DNA of 64,000 nt from Paenisporosarcina macmurdoensis (lineage in GTDB: Bacteria; Bacillota; Bacilli; Bacillales_A; Planococcaceae): positions 682,001 through 746,000 of the forward strand of contig NZ_JBHSRI010000002.1 of the NCBI RefSeq assembly GCF_042658845.1, in the 5' to 3' direction. Position numbers and translations under genes: made by a program. Numbering within the stretch: the first letter of the stretch is position 1; the number at the start of each line of letters is the position of its first letter. The notes beneath the pieces are model-generated. The model had not been told where the DNA came from and searched no databases. It worked only from the letters and a program-made list of their open reading frames with translations. Positions 1 through 7,620 of the stretch are shown here, piece after piece.

Positions 1-134
1 ACGCATACCCGCCGCAGGATGATCTAAAAAAAGAAAGGAGGGCGAGTGACGCAGTCACAAGCCCTCCTCTTTATTCTCTAGACCAAAGTGCAGCAAGTAT
101 GCGTGCGAAGCGGACGGGAAACTTCTTCGCATCA
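1..134. repeat. 134-bp intergenic element, copy 1
   Basis: This stretch is nearly identical to 306-440. It contains a GC-rich hairpin at about 38-67 (GGAGGGC pairing with GCCCTCC, with an inner GTGAC/GTCAC) flanked by an A-rich run before and TCTTTATT after, so it looks like a rho-independent terminator embedded in a longer repeated unit. No reading frame in it looks coding. The left window edge may cut the element. Confidence 0.75.
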
Positions 135-305
135 AAGTGGAAATGGTCTAACTCAGTTTTTCCTATAAAGAGTGGTCTGAAATAAAGAACGCAGAAAGAG
201 ACCGAAATATCATCTTCGGTCGAATATCTACTTAAAAGGACCAACGATTCCCTTGTAAACCAAACCATGAAAAATGTGAGCCTCCAAGTTGCAAGGGAGC
301 GAAGG
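135..305. other. non-coding spacer between the two repeat copies
   Basis: No credible gene is seen here. A small hairpin (GACCGAA pairing with TTCGGTC) lies at about 200-221. The reading frame that covers this region on the minus strand also runs through the repeated element, has no ribosome binding site, and is not recognisable as a protein. Confidence 0.5.
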
Positions 306-440
306 ACACATACCAGCCGCAGGATGATCTAAAAAAAGAAAGGAGGGCGAGTGACGCAGTCACAAGCCCTCCTCTTTATTCCCTAGACCATTGTGCAGCA
401 GGTAAAGCGTGCGAAGCGGACTGGAAACTTCTTCGTATCA
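306..440. repeat. 134-bp intergenic element, copy 2
   Basis: This is the second copy of the element at 1-134, with only scattered substitutions and one inserted base. It keeps the same GGAGGGC/GCCCTCC hairpin (about 343-372). It sits about 280 bp upstream of the spoIIA operon; the stretch between (441-620) shows no gene. Confidence 0.75.
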
Positions 441-628
441 CTACCCAAGTAACCTAAAAACCACTCTACACCAGAGAAGACAACCTAAGGTTTAAAGCAA
501 GGAAATCACGAAGTAATAAAGAGAAAATTTTAAGTGACAATCTCCCGAGAAAAGCAAAACCTTTTTTCATTTGATGTTTAAATAGATGAAAGATTTTCCA
601 TACTACTAATGAATAGTATGATGCGTTT

Positions 629-700
629 TTTGTCGATAAATAAGAAGTTTTCCCTTTATTTGTCAACGACAAGGAATAACAGTAATACACCTCGAATAGT
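629..700 (+). promoter_or_regulatory. candidate sigma-H promoter with Spo0A boxes for spoIIA
   Basis: An AGGAATA element at 672-678 is followed after 12 bp by CTCGAAT at 691-697, which fits the sigma-H consensus (RNAGGAWWW, 11-12 bp, RNNGAAT). Just upstream are two 0A-box-like sequences, TTTGTCGAT (about 629-637) and TTTGTCAAC (659-667). This is the arrangement known for the B. subtilis spoIIA promoter, which needs Spo0A~P and sigma-H. The call rests on motif fit only. Confidence 0.6.
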
Positions 701-722
701 CACGGAAAGGAGGAGTTACTTT

Positions 723-1079
723 ATGAAGCATCAACTACTATTTGTCGAAGACGGCATAGCAATTATTCGCTTAAAAGGCGAACTTGACCATCACGCTACA
801 CAAATAATCCGTGACGAAATTTCACAATCTCTATACAGAGGAACTCTTCGGGCCATCATCTGGAACTTAAAAGACTTACAGTTTATGGACAGTGCAGGTA
901 TTGGACTGATCTTAGGAAGAATGAGAGATTTTGTTCCGACAAATGGACAAACAGTCATTTTACATCCATCGGAAACGATGAAAAAAATCTTTCAATATTC
1001 CGGACTAGGTTCATATGTCTGGCCAACAACAGAAGAAGAAACAATCGCAGAGTTAGGGGGTATTTTAAATGGACAATGA
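723..1079 (+). CDS. spoIIAA: anti-sigma F factor antagonist SpoIIAA
   Basis: This encodes a 118-residue single STAS-domain protein, essentially the family length. In the forespore the unphosphorylated form binds SpoIIAB and frees sigma-F; SpoIIAB inactivates it by phosphorylating a serine. The phosphosite is visible as Ser57 in the motif MDSAGIGLILGR. The ATG at 723 is chosen because an AAAGGAGG site lies 10 bp upstream and the protein then starts at the usual place; a longer in-frame start at 609 would add unrelated sequence. The 3' end overlaps spoIIAB by 11 bp, so translation is probably coupled. It is the first gene of the sigma-F operon, whose sigma-H-like promoter lies just upstream. 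Confidence 0.97.
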   Translation: MKHQLLFVEDGIAIIRLKGELDHHATQIIRDEISQSLYRGTLRAIIWNLKDLQFMDSAGIGLILGRMRDFVPTNGQTVILHPSETMKKIFQYSGLGSYVWPTTEEETIAELGGILNGQ

Positions 1080-1521
1080 AATGACACTATCGTTTATCGC
1101 CATTAGTGAAAATGAAGGTTTAGCACGTATGGTGATGACGAGTTTTATTGCATCTCTTGACCCAACCATTGATGAATTAGCAGAGTTCAAAACAATCGTT
1201 TCAGAAGCGGTTACGAATGCCATCATTCATGGTTATGAAGAAGATGGAGAAGGTATTATCACGATTCGAGCAAAGCGCAATGGACAATCCATTACAATGA
1301 CCATTACTGATGAAGGGAGAGGTATACCAAACGTTGAACAAGCGATGGAACCTCTATATACATCAAAGCCAGAAAGAGAACGTTCTGGGATGGGCTTTAC
1401 CATTATGGAAAGTTTTTCAGATCATTTATCAGTATGGTCAGAGCCTCAGAAAGGAACTGCGATTACCTTTACGAAAGAGTTTTTACCCGTTCAATCTAAC
1501 TTCGTTCTAGGTGAACGATGA
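1069..1521 (+). CDS. spoIIAB: anti-sigma F factor and serine kinase SpoIIAB
   Basis: This 150-residue GHKL-fold kinase binds and inhibits sigma-F and phosphorylates SpoIIAA. The ATP-binding motifs are in place: the N box with Glu46 to Asn50 and His54 (EAVTNAIIHGY), the G1 box DEGRGIP at 81-87 and the G2 box GMGF at 107-110. The length fits the family (about 146 residues). The start at 1069 has an AGGGGG site 9 bp upstream and lies inside the spoIIAA end. The stop overlaps the sigF start (ATGA), so the three products are probably made in a fixed ratio, which is needed for the partner-switching mechanism. Confidence 0.97.
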   Translation: MDNEMTLSFIAISENEGLARMVMTSFIASLDPTIDELAEFKTIVSEAVTNAIIHGYEEDGEGIITIRAKRNGQSITMTITDEGRGIPNVEQAMEPLYTSKPERERSGMGFTIMESFSDHLSVWSEPQKGTAITFTKEFLPVQSNFVLGER

Positions 1522-2300
1522 CGACGCCTATTGGACAACAGCCCGTGTTGTTGACACAAGAAAAAATGCGAGAATTAATCTTTTTGTCTCAAGAAGGAGA
1601 CAAAATAGCCCGACAAACGATGGTGGAAGGGAACACGCGTCTAGTCTGGTCAATTGTCCAACGATTCGCTTCACGGGGAGCGGATTTAGAAGACTTATTT
1701 CAAATCGGCTGTATCGGATTAATGAAATCTGTAGACAAATTTGATTTGTCCTATGAAGTCAAGTTCTCAACATATGCGGTACCGATGATTATCGGGGAAA
1801 TTCAACGATTCTTACGAGACGATGGAATGGTAAAAGTAAGTCGATCAATTAGAGAACTTAGTTTTAAAATTCGTCATGCCACCGATGAATTTATCCGTGT
1901 TCATGAGCGACAACCAACACTAACAGAGCTTGCGAAAACGCTTGAAGTCACAATGGACGAACTGGTATTAGCATCTGATGCCTTGCGAGATCCAGCTTCA
2001 CTGCATGAACAGCTCTTTGAGAGTGAAGGAGATGCCTTAACATTAATGGATCAGTTGCGAGATGAGCGTTCTGAGCGGTCATTTGATCATATTCCATTAC
2101 GTGATATTTTATCAAAACTCGGAAAACGAGAACAAACGATTATTTATTTACGCTACTACTTAGATTGTACGCAAAGTGATATTGCCGAAAGACTTGGCAT
2201 TTCCCAAGTACAAGTATCGAGGTTAGAGAAAAAAATACTGAAGCAACTGAAAAGTTGGATGTTGCCTAAGCAAGCAACATTAAAGGATGGATCTCAATAA
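1518..2300 (+). CDS. sigF: RNA polymerase sporulation sigma factor SigF
   Basis: This 260-residue sigma-70 family protein directs the first forespore-specific gene set. Region 2 is visible around DLEDLFQIGCIGLMK and KFSTYAVPMIIGEIQR, and region 4 with its helix-turn-helix around CTQSDIAERLGISQVQVSRLEKKIL. Length is close to that of B. subtilis SigF (255). It starts on the ATGA overlap with spoIIAB, with a TAGGTGA site just upstream. Its activity is set by the two preceding genes. The gene immediately after it is spoVAF rather than spoVAA as in B. subtilis. Confidence 0.97.
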   Translation: MTTPIGQQPVLLTQEKMRELIFLSQEGDKIARQTMVEGNTRLVWSIVQRFASRGADLEDLFQIGCIGLMKSVDKFDLSYEVKFSTYAVPMIIGEIQRFLRDDGMVKVSRSIRELSFKIRHATDEFIRVHERQPTLTELAKTLEVTMDELVLASDALRDPASLHEQLFESEGDALTLMDQLRDERSERSFDHIPLRDILSKLGKREQTIIYLRYYLDCTQSDIAERLGISQVQVSRLEKKILKQLKSWMLPKQATLKDGSQ

Positions 2301-2377
2301 ATCAGTCACTTTTCAACAATATACTAGATGCTGAATCCTTTGTTTATTCGAAGTTTGGAAAAGGAGAAAGCTTTGAT

Positions 2378-3751
2378 GTGGGCGTCAAGAATGCCCATAT
2401 CTGGTCGATTCCAACTTTATTTGTTTATATGAATGGTCTAATTGATTCTACAACACTTACTCAAATTTTAACGTTAACTCAAAGCACTCAGTCTCAAACG
2501 AAACGCAAAACCGAGATTGATGAAATTGAAGCGATGAATAGTTATTTTCCCTATCACTCAGTTACCGTATATGATTCAAAAGATGCCTGGCTGTCAGCAA
2601 TTTTAAGCGGTCAGCTAGGCATTGTTACTTCTGGAGGATTTGTTTTCACAATCGATGTTCGTTCCTATCCTGGGAGACAACCCGAAGAGCCCGACAATGA
2701 AAAGGTAATTCGTGGATCTCGTGACGGATTTACTGAAAACATCCTACAGAACACGGCATTAGTTCGAAGAAGAATTCGCGATGTCTCGCTTCGCTTTGAA
2801 TTAACTCAACTTTCCACCCGCGGAAAAACAGATACAGTTGTCGCTTATATCAAAGGACTAGCAAATGAGGAACATATCGAATATATTCGCACGCGAATGA
2901 AAAAAATCCATCATGATGGGTTAACGATGACAGATAAGTCACTTGAAGAGTGGTTATTCAAACAAAAATTCCATCCTGTTCCTTTTGTTCGTTATACCGA
3001 ACGAGCAGACACATGTGCGGCTCATTTGTTAGAAGGACATATTGCAATTATTGTGGATACATCGCCTTCGGTTATTTTAGTACCCACAACACTCTTTCAT
3101 CATTTACAACACGCCGAAGAGTATCGTCAAGCACCATTAATCGGAACGTCTGTTAGGTTCTTGCGATTAACGGGGTTTTTCTTTAGTTTAGTACTCTTGC
3201 CTTTCTGGTATTTACTTGTCAAAGAGACAGGGCATGTACCAGATTTTATGTCTTTTATAGGACCAGAAAAAACTGGAGACGTACCTATTTTCCTTCAAAT
3301 CGTCATAGCAGATCTCGGTCTTGAATTTTTAAGGCTTGCCGCCATTCATACCCCCACACCTCTTTCTACTGCAATGGGGCTCGTCGCAGCTATTATAATT
3401 GGACAAATTGCAATCGATGTCGGGTTATTTATACCAGAAGTCGTGTTGTACACAGCCGTTTCTGCGATACTTACATTTGCCTTACCGTCTTATGAATTAA
3501 GTGTTGCGGCTAAAATTTTTCGCAATTTGTTATTGTTTGCCACCGTGTCATTTGGAACCAATGGCTTTTTCATCGGATTGTTAGTGTTATTTATGTATTT
3601 AGCATCCATCAAACCTATGGGCGTGCCGTATTTATGGCCGCTTGTGCCATTTTTTCCAAAAGCATTGGCTCGAATACTTATTCGCTTTCCATCATCCAAT
3701 GGGGCACTTAGACCATTCATTGTTCATTCACCTCAGCGTAAACGTTCGTAA
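2378..3751 (+). CDS. spoVAF: SpoVAF, GerA-type spore germination protein
   Basis: This encodes a GerA/SpoVAF family membrane protein: a hydrophilic N-terminal half, then about five membrane segments from residue ~255 (TGFFFSLVLLPFWYLL onward) containing the family motif around GLEFLRLAAIHTP. SpoVAF helps ion release in germinating spores, probably as an accessory to the SpoVA channel. The GTG at 2378 has AAAGGAG 11 bp upstream, but the frame stays open and protein-like for 26 more codons back to the sigF stop, without ATG, GTG or TTG. The real start may therefore be a rare codon near 2297 (ATA). In B. subtilis this gene ends the spoVAA-F operon; here spoVAA-E are absent and lysA follows as usual. 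Confidence 0.85.
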   Translation: MGVKNAHIWSIPTLFVYMNGLIDSTTLTQILTLTQSTQSQTKRKTEIDEIEAMNSYFPYHSVTVYDSKDAWLSAILSGQLGIVTSGGFVFTIDVRSYPGRQPEEPDNEKVIRGSRDGFTENILQNTALVRRRIRDVSLRFELTQLSTRGKTDTVVAYIKGLANEEHIEYIRTRMKKIHHDGLTMTDKSLEEWLFKQKFHPVPFVRYTERADTCAAHLLEGHIAIIVDTSPSVILVPTTLFHHLQHAEEYRQAPLIGTSVRFLRLTGFFFSLVLLPFWYLLVKETGHVPDFMSFIGPEKTGDVPIFLQIVIADLGLEFLRLAAIHTPTPLSTAMGLVAAIIIGQIAIDVGLFIPEVVLYTAVSAILTFALPSYELSVAAKIFRNLLLFATVSFGTNGFFIGLLVLFMYLASIKPMGVPYLWPLVPFFPKALARILIRFPSSNGALRPFIVHSPQRKRS

Positions 3752-3822
3752 GCCATCCATTGCATCGGAGTCTTTTCCTATGGTAAAGTTCATATATTGA
3801 AAAACCATTGGGAGAGATGACG

Positions 3823-5148
3823 ATGCATTTATATGGAACACAGTCGATTGACGAACAAGGTCAATTAACGATTGGTGGAACGTCTGCAATGACTTTAGCA
3901 AATACCTATGGGACGCCTTTATTTGTTTACGATACTGCTCTAATAAAAGAGCGTGCAAGAGCTTTCATTCAAACATTTGATCGTGCGGGTGTTCAAGCTC
4001 AAGTAGCGTATGCAAGTAAAGCTTTCTCAAGTATTGCCATGTACCAACTTGCTGCAAAAGAAGGTTTATCTTTAGACGTTGTGTCTGGCGGTGAATTATA
4101 TACAGCTATACATGCAGGTTTTCCTGTTGAACGCATACACTTTCATGGTAACAATAAAAGTGATGAGGAATTAAACTTTGCACTAGATTCAGGGATTGGT
4201 TGTATTGTTGTCGATAATTTTTACGAAATAGACCAATTAAAGAGATTGACAACGTATAAAAAAATGAATATAAATATATTATTACGTGTTACTCCTGGTA
4301 TTGAAGCTCACACACATGACTATATTACGACGGGACAAGCCGATTCCAAATTTGGCTTTGACTTAAATAATGGACAAGCAGATCAAGCATTCCAGTTAGT
4401 AAAAGACGATATATATATTCAACTTCTAGGTATGCATTGTCATATCGGCTCACAAATATTTGATTCGGTAGCATTTTCCTTAGCCGCAAAAAAATTAATT
4501 GCTAAAATGATTGCTTGGAGAACACAGTTCGATTTTGTATGTCCCGTGTTAAATTTAGGTGGTGGTTTTGGTATTCGTTACACGGAAGAAGATAAACCTC
4601 TTCAACCTGAAGTATATGTGGAAGATATGATAAAATCCATTCAATCTGAAATTGGTCTTCTCGAATACCCAATGCCAGAAATTTGGATTGAACCTGGACG
4701 TTCTCTAGTAGGGGATGCAGGGACAACCTTGTATACGATTGGCTCTCAAAAAGAAGTTCCTGGTGTTCGCAATTATTTAGCCGTTGATGGAGGAATGTCT
4801 GATAATATCCGTCCAGCCCTATACCAAGCAAAATATGATGCAGCAGTTGCTAATAAAATGACTAAAGAATCCACTACACGTTATACAGTAGCCGGTAAAT
4901 GCTGTGAATCTGGTGATAAATTGATTGAAAATATTACTTTACCCAAAGTTGAAGCAGGAGATACGTTAGCTGTATTTTGCACTGGGGCTTATGGTTATTC
5001 GATGGCGAGTAATTACAATCGGCTACCAAGACCTGCTGTTGTTTTCGTTGAACAAGGTCAACATCGTATAGTCATCAAACGAGAATCATACGAAGATCTG
5101 ATACGACTGGACTGTTCGTTAGAAGAAGAGTTAGGTGAAAACTCATGA
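3823..5148 (+). CDS. lysA: diaminopimelate decarboxylase
   Basis: This 441-residue fold-III PLP enzyme decarboxylates meso-diaminopimelate to L-lysine, the last step of lysine synthesis. The PLP lysine is Lys66 in VAYASKAFSS; HFHGNNKS, MHCHIGSQ, LNLGGGFG, EPGRSLV and the CESGD dimer motif are all present. The length matches B. subtilis LysA (439). The start at 3823 is preferred because GGGAG lies 8 bp upstream; a TTG at 3808 and an ATG at 3817 in frame fit the ribosome site less well. Its position behind spoVAF is conserved. The 3' end overlaps a small membrane ORF (ATGA). Confidence 0.96.
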   Translation: MHLYGTQSIDEQGQLTIGGTSAMTLANTYGTPLFVYDTALIKERARAFIQTFDRAGVQAQVAYASKAFSSIAMYQLAAKEGLSLDVVSGGELYTAIHAGFPVERIHFHGNNKSDEELNFALDSGIGCIVVDNFYEIDQLKRLTTYKKMNINILLRVTPGIEAHTHDYITTGQADSKFGFDLNNGQADQAFQLVKDDIYIQLLGMHCHIGSQIFDSVAFSLAAKKLIAKMIAWRTQFDFVCPVLNLGGGFGIRYTEEDKPLQPEVYVEDMIKSIQSEIGLLEYPMPEIWIEPGRSLVGDAGTTLYTIGSQKEVPGVRNYLAVDGGMSDNIRPALYQAKYDAAVANKMTKESTTRYTVAGKCCESGDKLIENITLPKVEAGDTLAVFCTGAYGYSMASNYNRLPRPAVVFVEQGQHRIVIKRESYEDLIRLDCSLEEELGENS

Positions 5149-5240
5149 AAAATAGTAACAGCAAGCTATTTTTATTCATATTAATCATGGGTGTGTTTTG
5201 GGGTTTTATGTATTGGAAATTTTTCGCACCAAACCTATAA
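5145..5240 (+). CDS. tiny predicted membrane protein coupled to lysA
   Basis: A 31-codon frame starts on an ATGA overlap with the lysA stop and ends with TAA. The product would be a single hydrophobic helix (about residues 8-26, LFLFILIMGVFWGFMYW) with a short positively charged N-terminus, i.e. a one-pass membrane micro-protein. No function is recognised. The coupling to lysA, the TM-like composition and a stop shortly before the next promoter support translation, but a frame this short can arise by chance. Confidence 0.5.
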   Translation: MKNSNSKLFLFILIMGVFWGFMYWKFFAPNL

Positions 5241-5263
5241 AATGTTAAAAAATGGGTTTTGGG

Positions 5264-5292
5264 TTGAAGTTTTTTAGCATATGAGGTAGGAT
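5264..5292 (+). promoter_or_regulatory. sigma-A promoter for ribT
   Basis: TTGAAG (5264-5269) and TAGGAT (5287-5292) are separated by 17 bp and lie about 45 bp before the ribT start. Confidence 0.5.
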
Positions 5293-5335
5293 AGTCAATG
5301 GTGCTGAAGCGGAATCAAAAATGAGGGATTTTATT

Positions 5336-5701
5336 ATGTTAGTTCGATTTAAAAAAAATGGCGAAAAAATTGCGATGGGTTTACTGTCGTTTATGCCACA
5401 AGAAAAAAACTTAAAAAAATTACAAGAAACAATTCATACTTATGAAAACAATTCTAACTGGCACTTATTTATGTGGAAAAAAGATGAGGATTTCGTTGGT
5501 TTAATTGGCATCGAAACTTCAGATGACGTGTGTTTGATCCAACATATTTCCGTTACTCCGTCTTATAGAGGCGAAGGTATTGGAAAAGAAATGGTCTCTA
5601 AAGTACAACAATTTCTTCCGTGTACCCAAATTCAAGCAGCGGAATCAACAAAGCCATTTATAGATAAGTGCCTAACAATGAAAGATGGAACAGACGCTTA
5701 A
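5336..5701 (+). CDS. ribT: GNAT acetyltransferase RibT
   Basis: This encodes a 121-residue GNAT-fold protein that closely resembles B. subtilis RibT, the last gene of the rib operon there (KIAMGLLSFMP near the N-terminus; acetyl-CoA loop YRGEGIGKEMV). The substrate is unknown. The ATG at 5336 fits an AGGGA site 7 bp upstream; an ATG at 5321 would add five residues and has no ribosome site. No ribDEAH genes precede it here, so it stands apart from riboflavin synthesis genes, although an FMN riboswitch with ribU lies 12 kb downstream. The end overlaps the convergent DUF309 gene by 4 bp. Confidence 0.85.
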   Translation: MLVRFKKNGEKIAMGLLSFMPQEKNLKKLQETIHTYENNSNWHLFMWKKDEDFVGLIGIETSDDVCLIQHISVTPSYRGEGIGKEMVSKVQQFLPCTQIQAAESTKPFIDKCLTMKDGTDA

Positions 5702-6195
5702 TGTCTGTTCCTTCTTTTTTCTTCACGTGCTTTAAGTATTTCTGAGCGATCGCGAAGCATATGCTTGTGTATGAGTTGATCACCCGACAGCGGAATTAAT
5801 GCCGGTTGTTTGTCGATTGCGTCCTGTAACTCTGGAGAAGTAATTTGAATCTTAAATGCTTCAAATGATTTTTCTTGATGAACGAATTCAATAGCGTGTT
5901 GAATATGTTTTATGACATGTTGAAGCTGAATTCCTTCGAAAAAAGCACGATCTCCATCCAATTGGATTCTGTCAAATGATTTCGTAAGTGATCTTTTTGC
6001 ACCACTGAAATTACCTCTTCTCCAGTGATACATTCCAGTTGCAAGCAATATCCATGCAGTAAGTGGATGTGTTTTATCTTTTGGAGCGATTTCTTTCCAG
6101 TATTCTTCTAACACTTCATGACATTCAAAATAATCTTCATGCTCATTAAAATACGTGATAAACTGCGTGAAAAGTGGGTGAAACAACGGATGCAT
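5698..6195 (-). CDS. ypuF: DUF309 family protein (YpuF-like)
   Basis: This 165-residue protein has the DUF309 pattern: an N-terminal helical part with YFECHEVLEEYWKE (residues ~22-35), then WILLATGMYHWRRGNFSGA. The family is found in many bacilli and its function is unknown; the conserved His, Glu and Trp positions are all present. In B. subtilis ypuF also lies between the ribT region and scpA. Here it is on the minus strand and its end overlaps ribT by 4 bp. The C-terminus is rich in Arg and Lys. Confidence 0.8.
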   Translation of the reverse strand: MHPLFHPLFTQFITYFNEHEDYFECHEVLEEYWKEIAPKDKTHPLTAWILLATGMYHWRRGNFSGAKRSLTKSFDRIQLDGDRAFFEGIQLQHVIKHIQHAIEFVHQEKSFEAFKIQITSPELQDAIDKQPALIPLSGDQLIHKHMLRDRSEILKAREEKRRNRH

Positions 6196-6252
6196 TCTTC
6201 GCTCACTTCCTCTATACTAAAATTTGAATCTATTTGATCGGGTGATCTTAAC

Positions 6253-7032
6253 ATGTCTTATGAAGTGAAACTGGACGCTTTTGAAGGTCCTCTTGATTTA
6301 TTATTGCACTTAATTCATCGTTTGGAAATTGATATATACGATATTCCAATGGCTGACTTAACTTTACAGTACATGGAACATATTCGTGCTATGAAAGTTC
6401 TAGAGCTAAATGAAGCAAGTGAATATTTAGTAATGGCTGCATCTTTACTTGCAATTAAGAGTAAAATGCTTCTCCCAATTCACGAAGGGGAGTTTGATGA
6501 AGATCATTTATCAGTCGATATGAATGACCCGCGAGACGAATTAGTTAATCGACTCATTGAATATCGAAAGTATAAAGAAGCAGCTGAAGTGTTACAACAA
6601 CTAGAAGAACAGCGGGCTCAAGTGTTCACTAGAGCGCCAAGTGATTTAACAGACTATCAGACAACCAAACAATTATCGGCATTTGATGAAACGTTAAATG
6701 TCTATGATATGTTAGGTGCTTTTCAAAAAATGATGAGAAGAAAACAATTAAAAGCTCCTTTGGCCACTAAAATTGCTAGACAAGAACTTTCGATTCGAGA
6801 CCAAATGAAAAGTGTTTTTCACACACTAAAATCTCGAGGAGGAAGCTGTTCATTTTCGGAATTGTTTCCTTCAGAAGATAAACCTACATTAGTAGTAACG
6901 TTTTTATCTTTACTTGAGCTGATGAAAAGACAAATGGTATTTGTCGAACAAAACCATAATTTTGATGATTTAACAGTCAAACTATTAAATGATCGATGGG
7001 AGGAAGAGTTATTTGAGCCTATTGATGAGTAA
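6253..7032 (+). CDS. scpA: segregation and condensation protein A
   Basis: This 259-residue kleisin bridges the SMC heads in the bacterial condensin complex and is needed for chromosome segregation. The family signature is clear: FEGPLDLLLHLI at the N-terminus, YLVMAASLLAIKSKMLLP at ~60-77, and the winged-helix C-terminus ending LFEPIDE. Length is close to B. subtilis ScpA (251). It overlaps the start of scpB by 20 bp, so the two are made together. Confidence 0.96.
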   Translation: MSYEVKLDAFEGPLDLLLHLIHRLEIDIYDIPMADLTLQYMEHIRAMKVLELNEASEYLVMAASLLAIKSKMLLPIHEGEFDEDHLSVDMNDPRDELVNRLIEYRKYKEAAEVLQQLEEQRAQVFTRAPSDLTDYQTTKQLSAFDETLNVYDMLGAFQKMMRRKQLKAPLATKIARQELSIRDQMKSVFHTLKSRGGSCSFSELFPSEDKPTLVVTFLSLLELMKRQMVFVEQNHNFDDLTVKLLNDRWEEELFEPIDE

Positions 7033-7600
7033 AATCGAAAGTCTACTCTTTGTCACAGGAGACGAAGGGCTATCGAGTAAGCAAATTGAAAGTTTAACAG
7101 ATTCTACAGCTAGCGAAGTGAAAGAAGCATTAACCAGTTTACAAGCAGACTATGCAAAATCTAAGGTTCGCGGAATTGAGTTAAAAGAATTAGCGGGGAC
7201 ATACCAGCTAATTTCGAAAAAGCAAAATGCTGGAACGATTCAACGTTTAGTTGAGAATCCCACCAACCAACCACTTTCTCAAGCTTCATTAGAAGTATTG
7301 GCGATTGTCGCTTACAAACAGCCCATTACACGAATTGAAGTTGAAGATATTCGAGGAGTAAAAAGTGAGAGACCTTTACATACGCTAGGATTGAAAGGCT
7401 TAATTCAAGAAGTGGGACGTGCAGAAGGAACTGGACGTGCGATTCTTTATGGTACTACGAAAGAGTTTTTGAATGTTTTTGGTCTAAACGATATGAGTGA
7501 GTTGCCTTCTTTACCAGAACAGCAAGGCAATGATGAAGAAGAGCAAACAGATTTGTTTATGACGAAGTTTCAAGAAGCCTTTGGGGAACAAAAAGAATAA
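7013..7600 (+). CDS. scpB: segregation and condensation protein B
   Basis: This 195-residue protein has two winged helices and dimerises to bind ScpA in the SMC complex. Family motifs are visible (SQASLEVLAIVAYKQPITR, IRGVKSER, GRAILYGTT). The start is taken as TTG 7013 because GGGAGG lies 9 bp before it; the ATG at 7025 is 21 bp from that site, and the longer frame from 6989 enters scpA sequence. The length then agrees with B. subtilis ScpB (197). Confidence 0.94.
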   Translation: MSLLMSKIESLLFVTGDEGLSSKQIESLTDSTASEVKEALTSLQADYAKSKVRGIELKELAGTYQLISKKQNAGTIQRLVENPTNQPLSQASLEVLAIVAYKQPITRIEVEDIRGVKSERPLHTLGLKGLIQEVGRAEGTGRAILYGTTKEFLNVFGLNDMSELPSLPEQQGNDEEEQTDLFMTKFQEAFGEQKE

Positions 7601-7620
7601 CAGACGAAAGGTGCTAATAG

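Noticed and set aside
71..268. 65-codon minus-strand gene before spoIIA
   Set aside because: It starts without a ribosome site and runs into the 134-bp repeated element; not recognisable as a protein.
4502..4831. 109-codon minus-strand frame inside lysA
   Set aside because: Antisense shadow of a certain gene.
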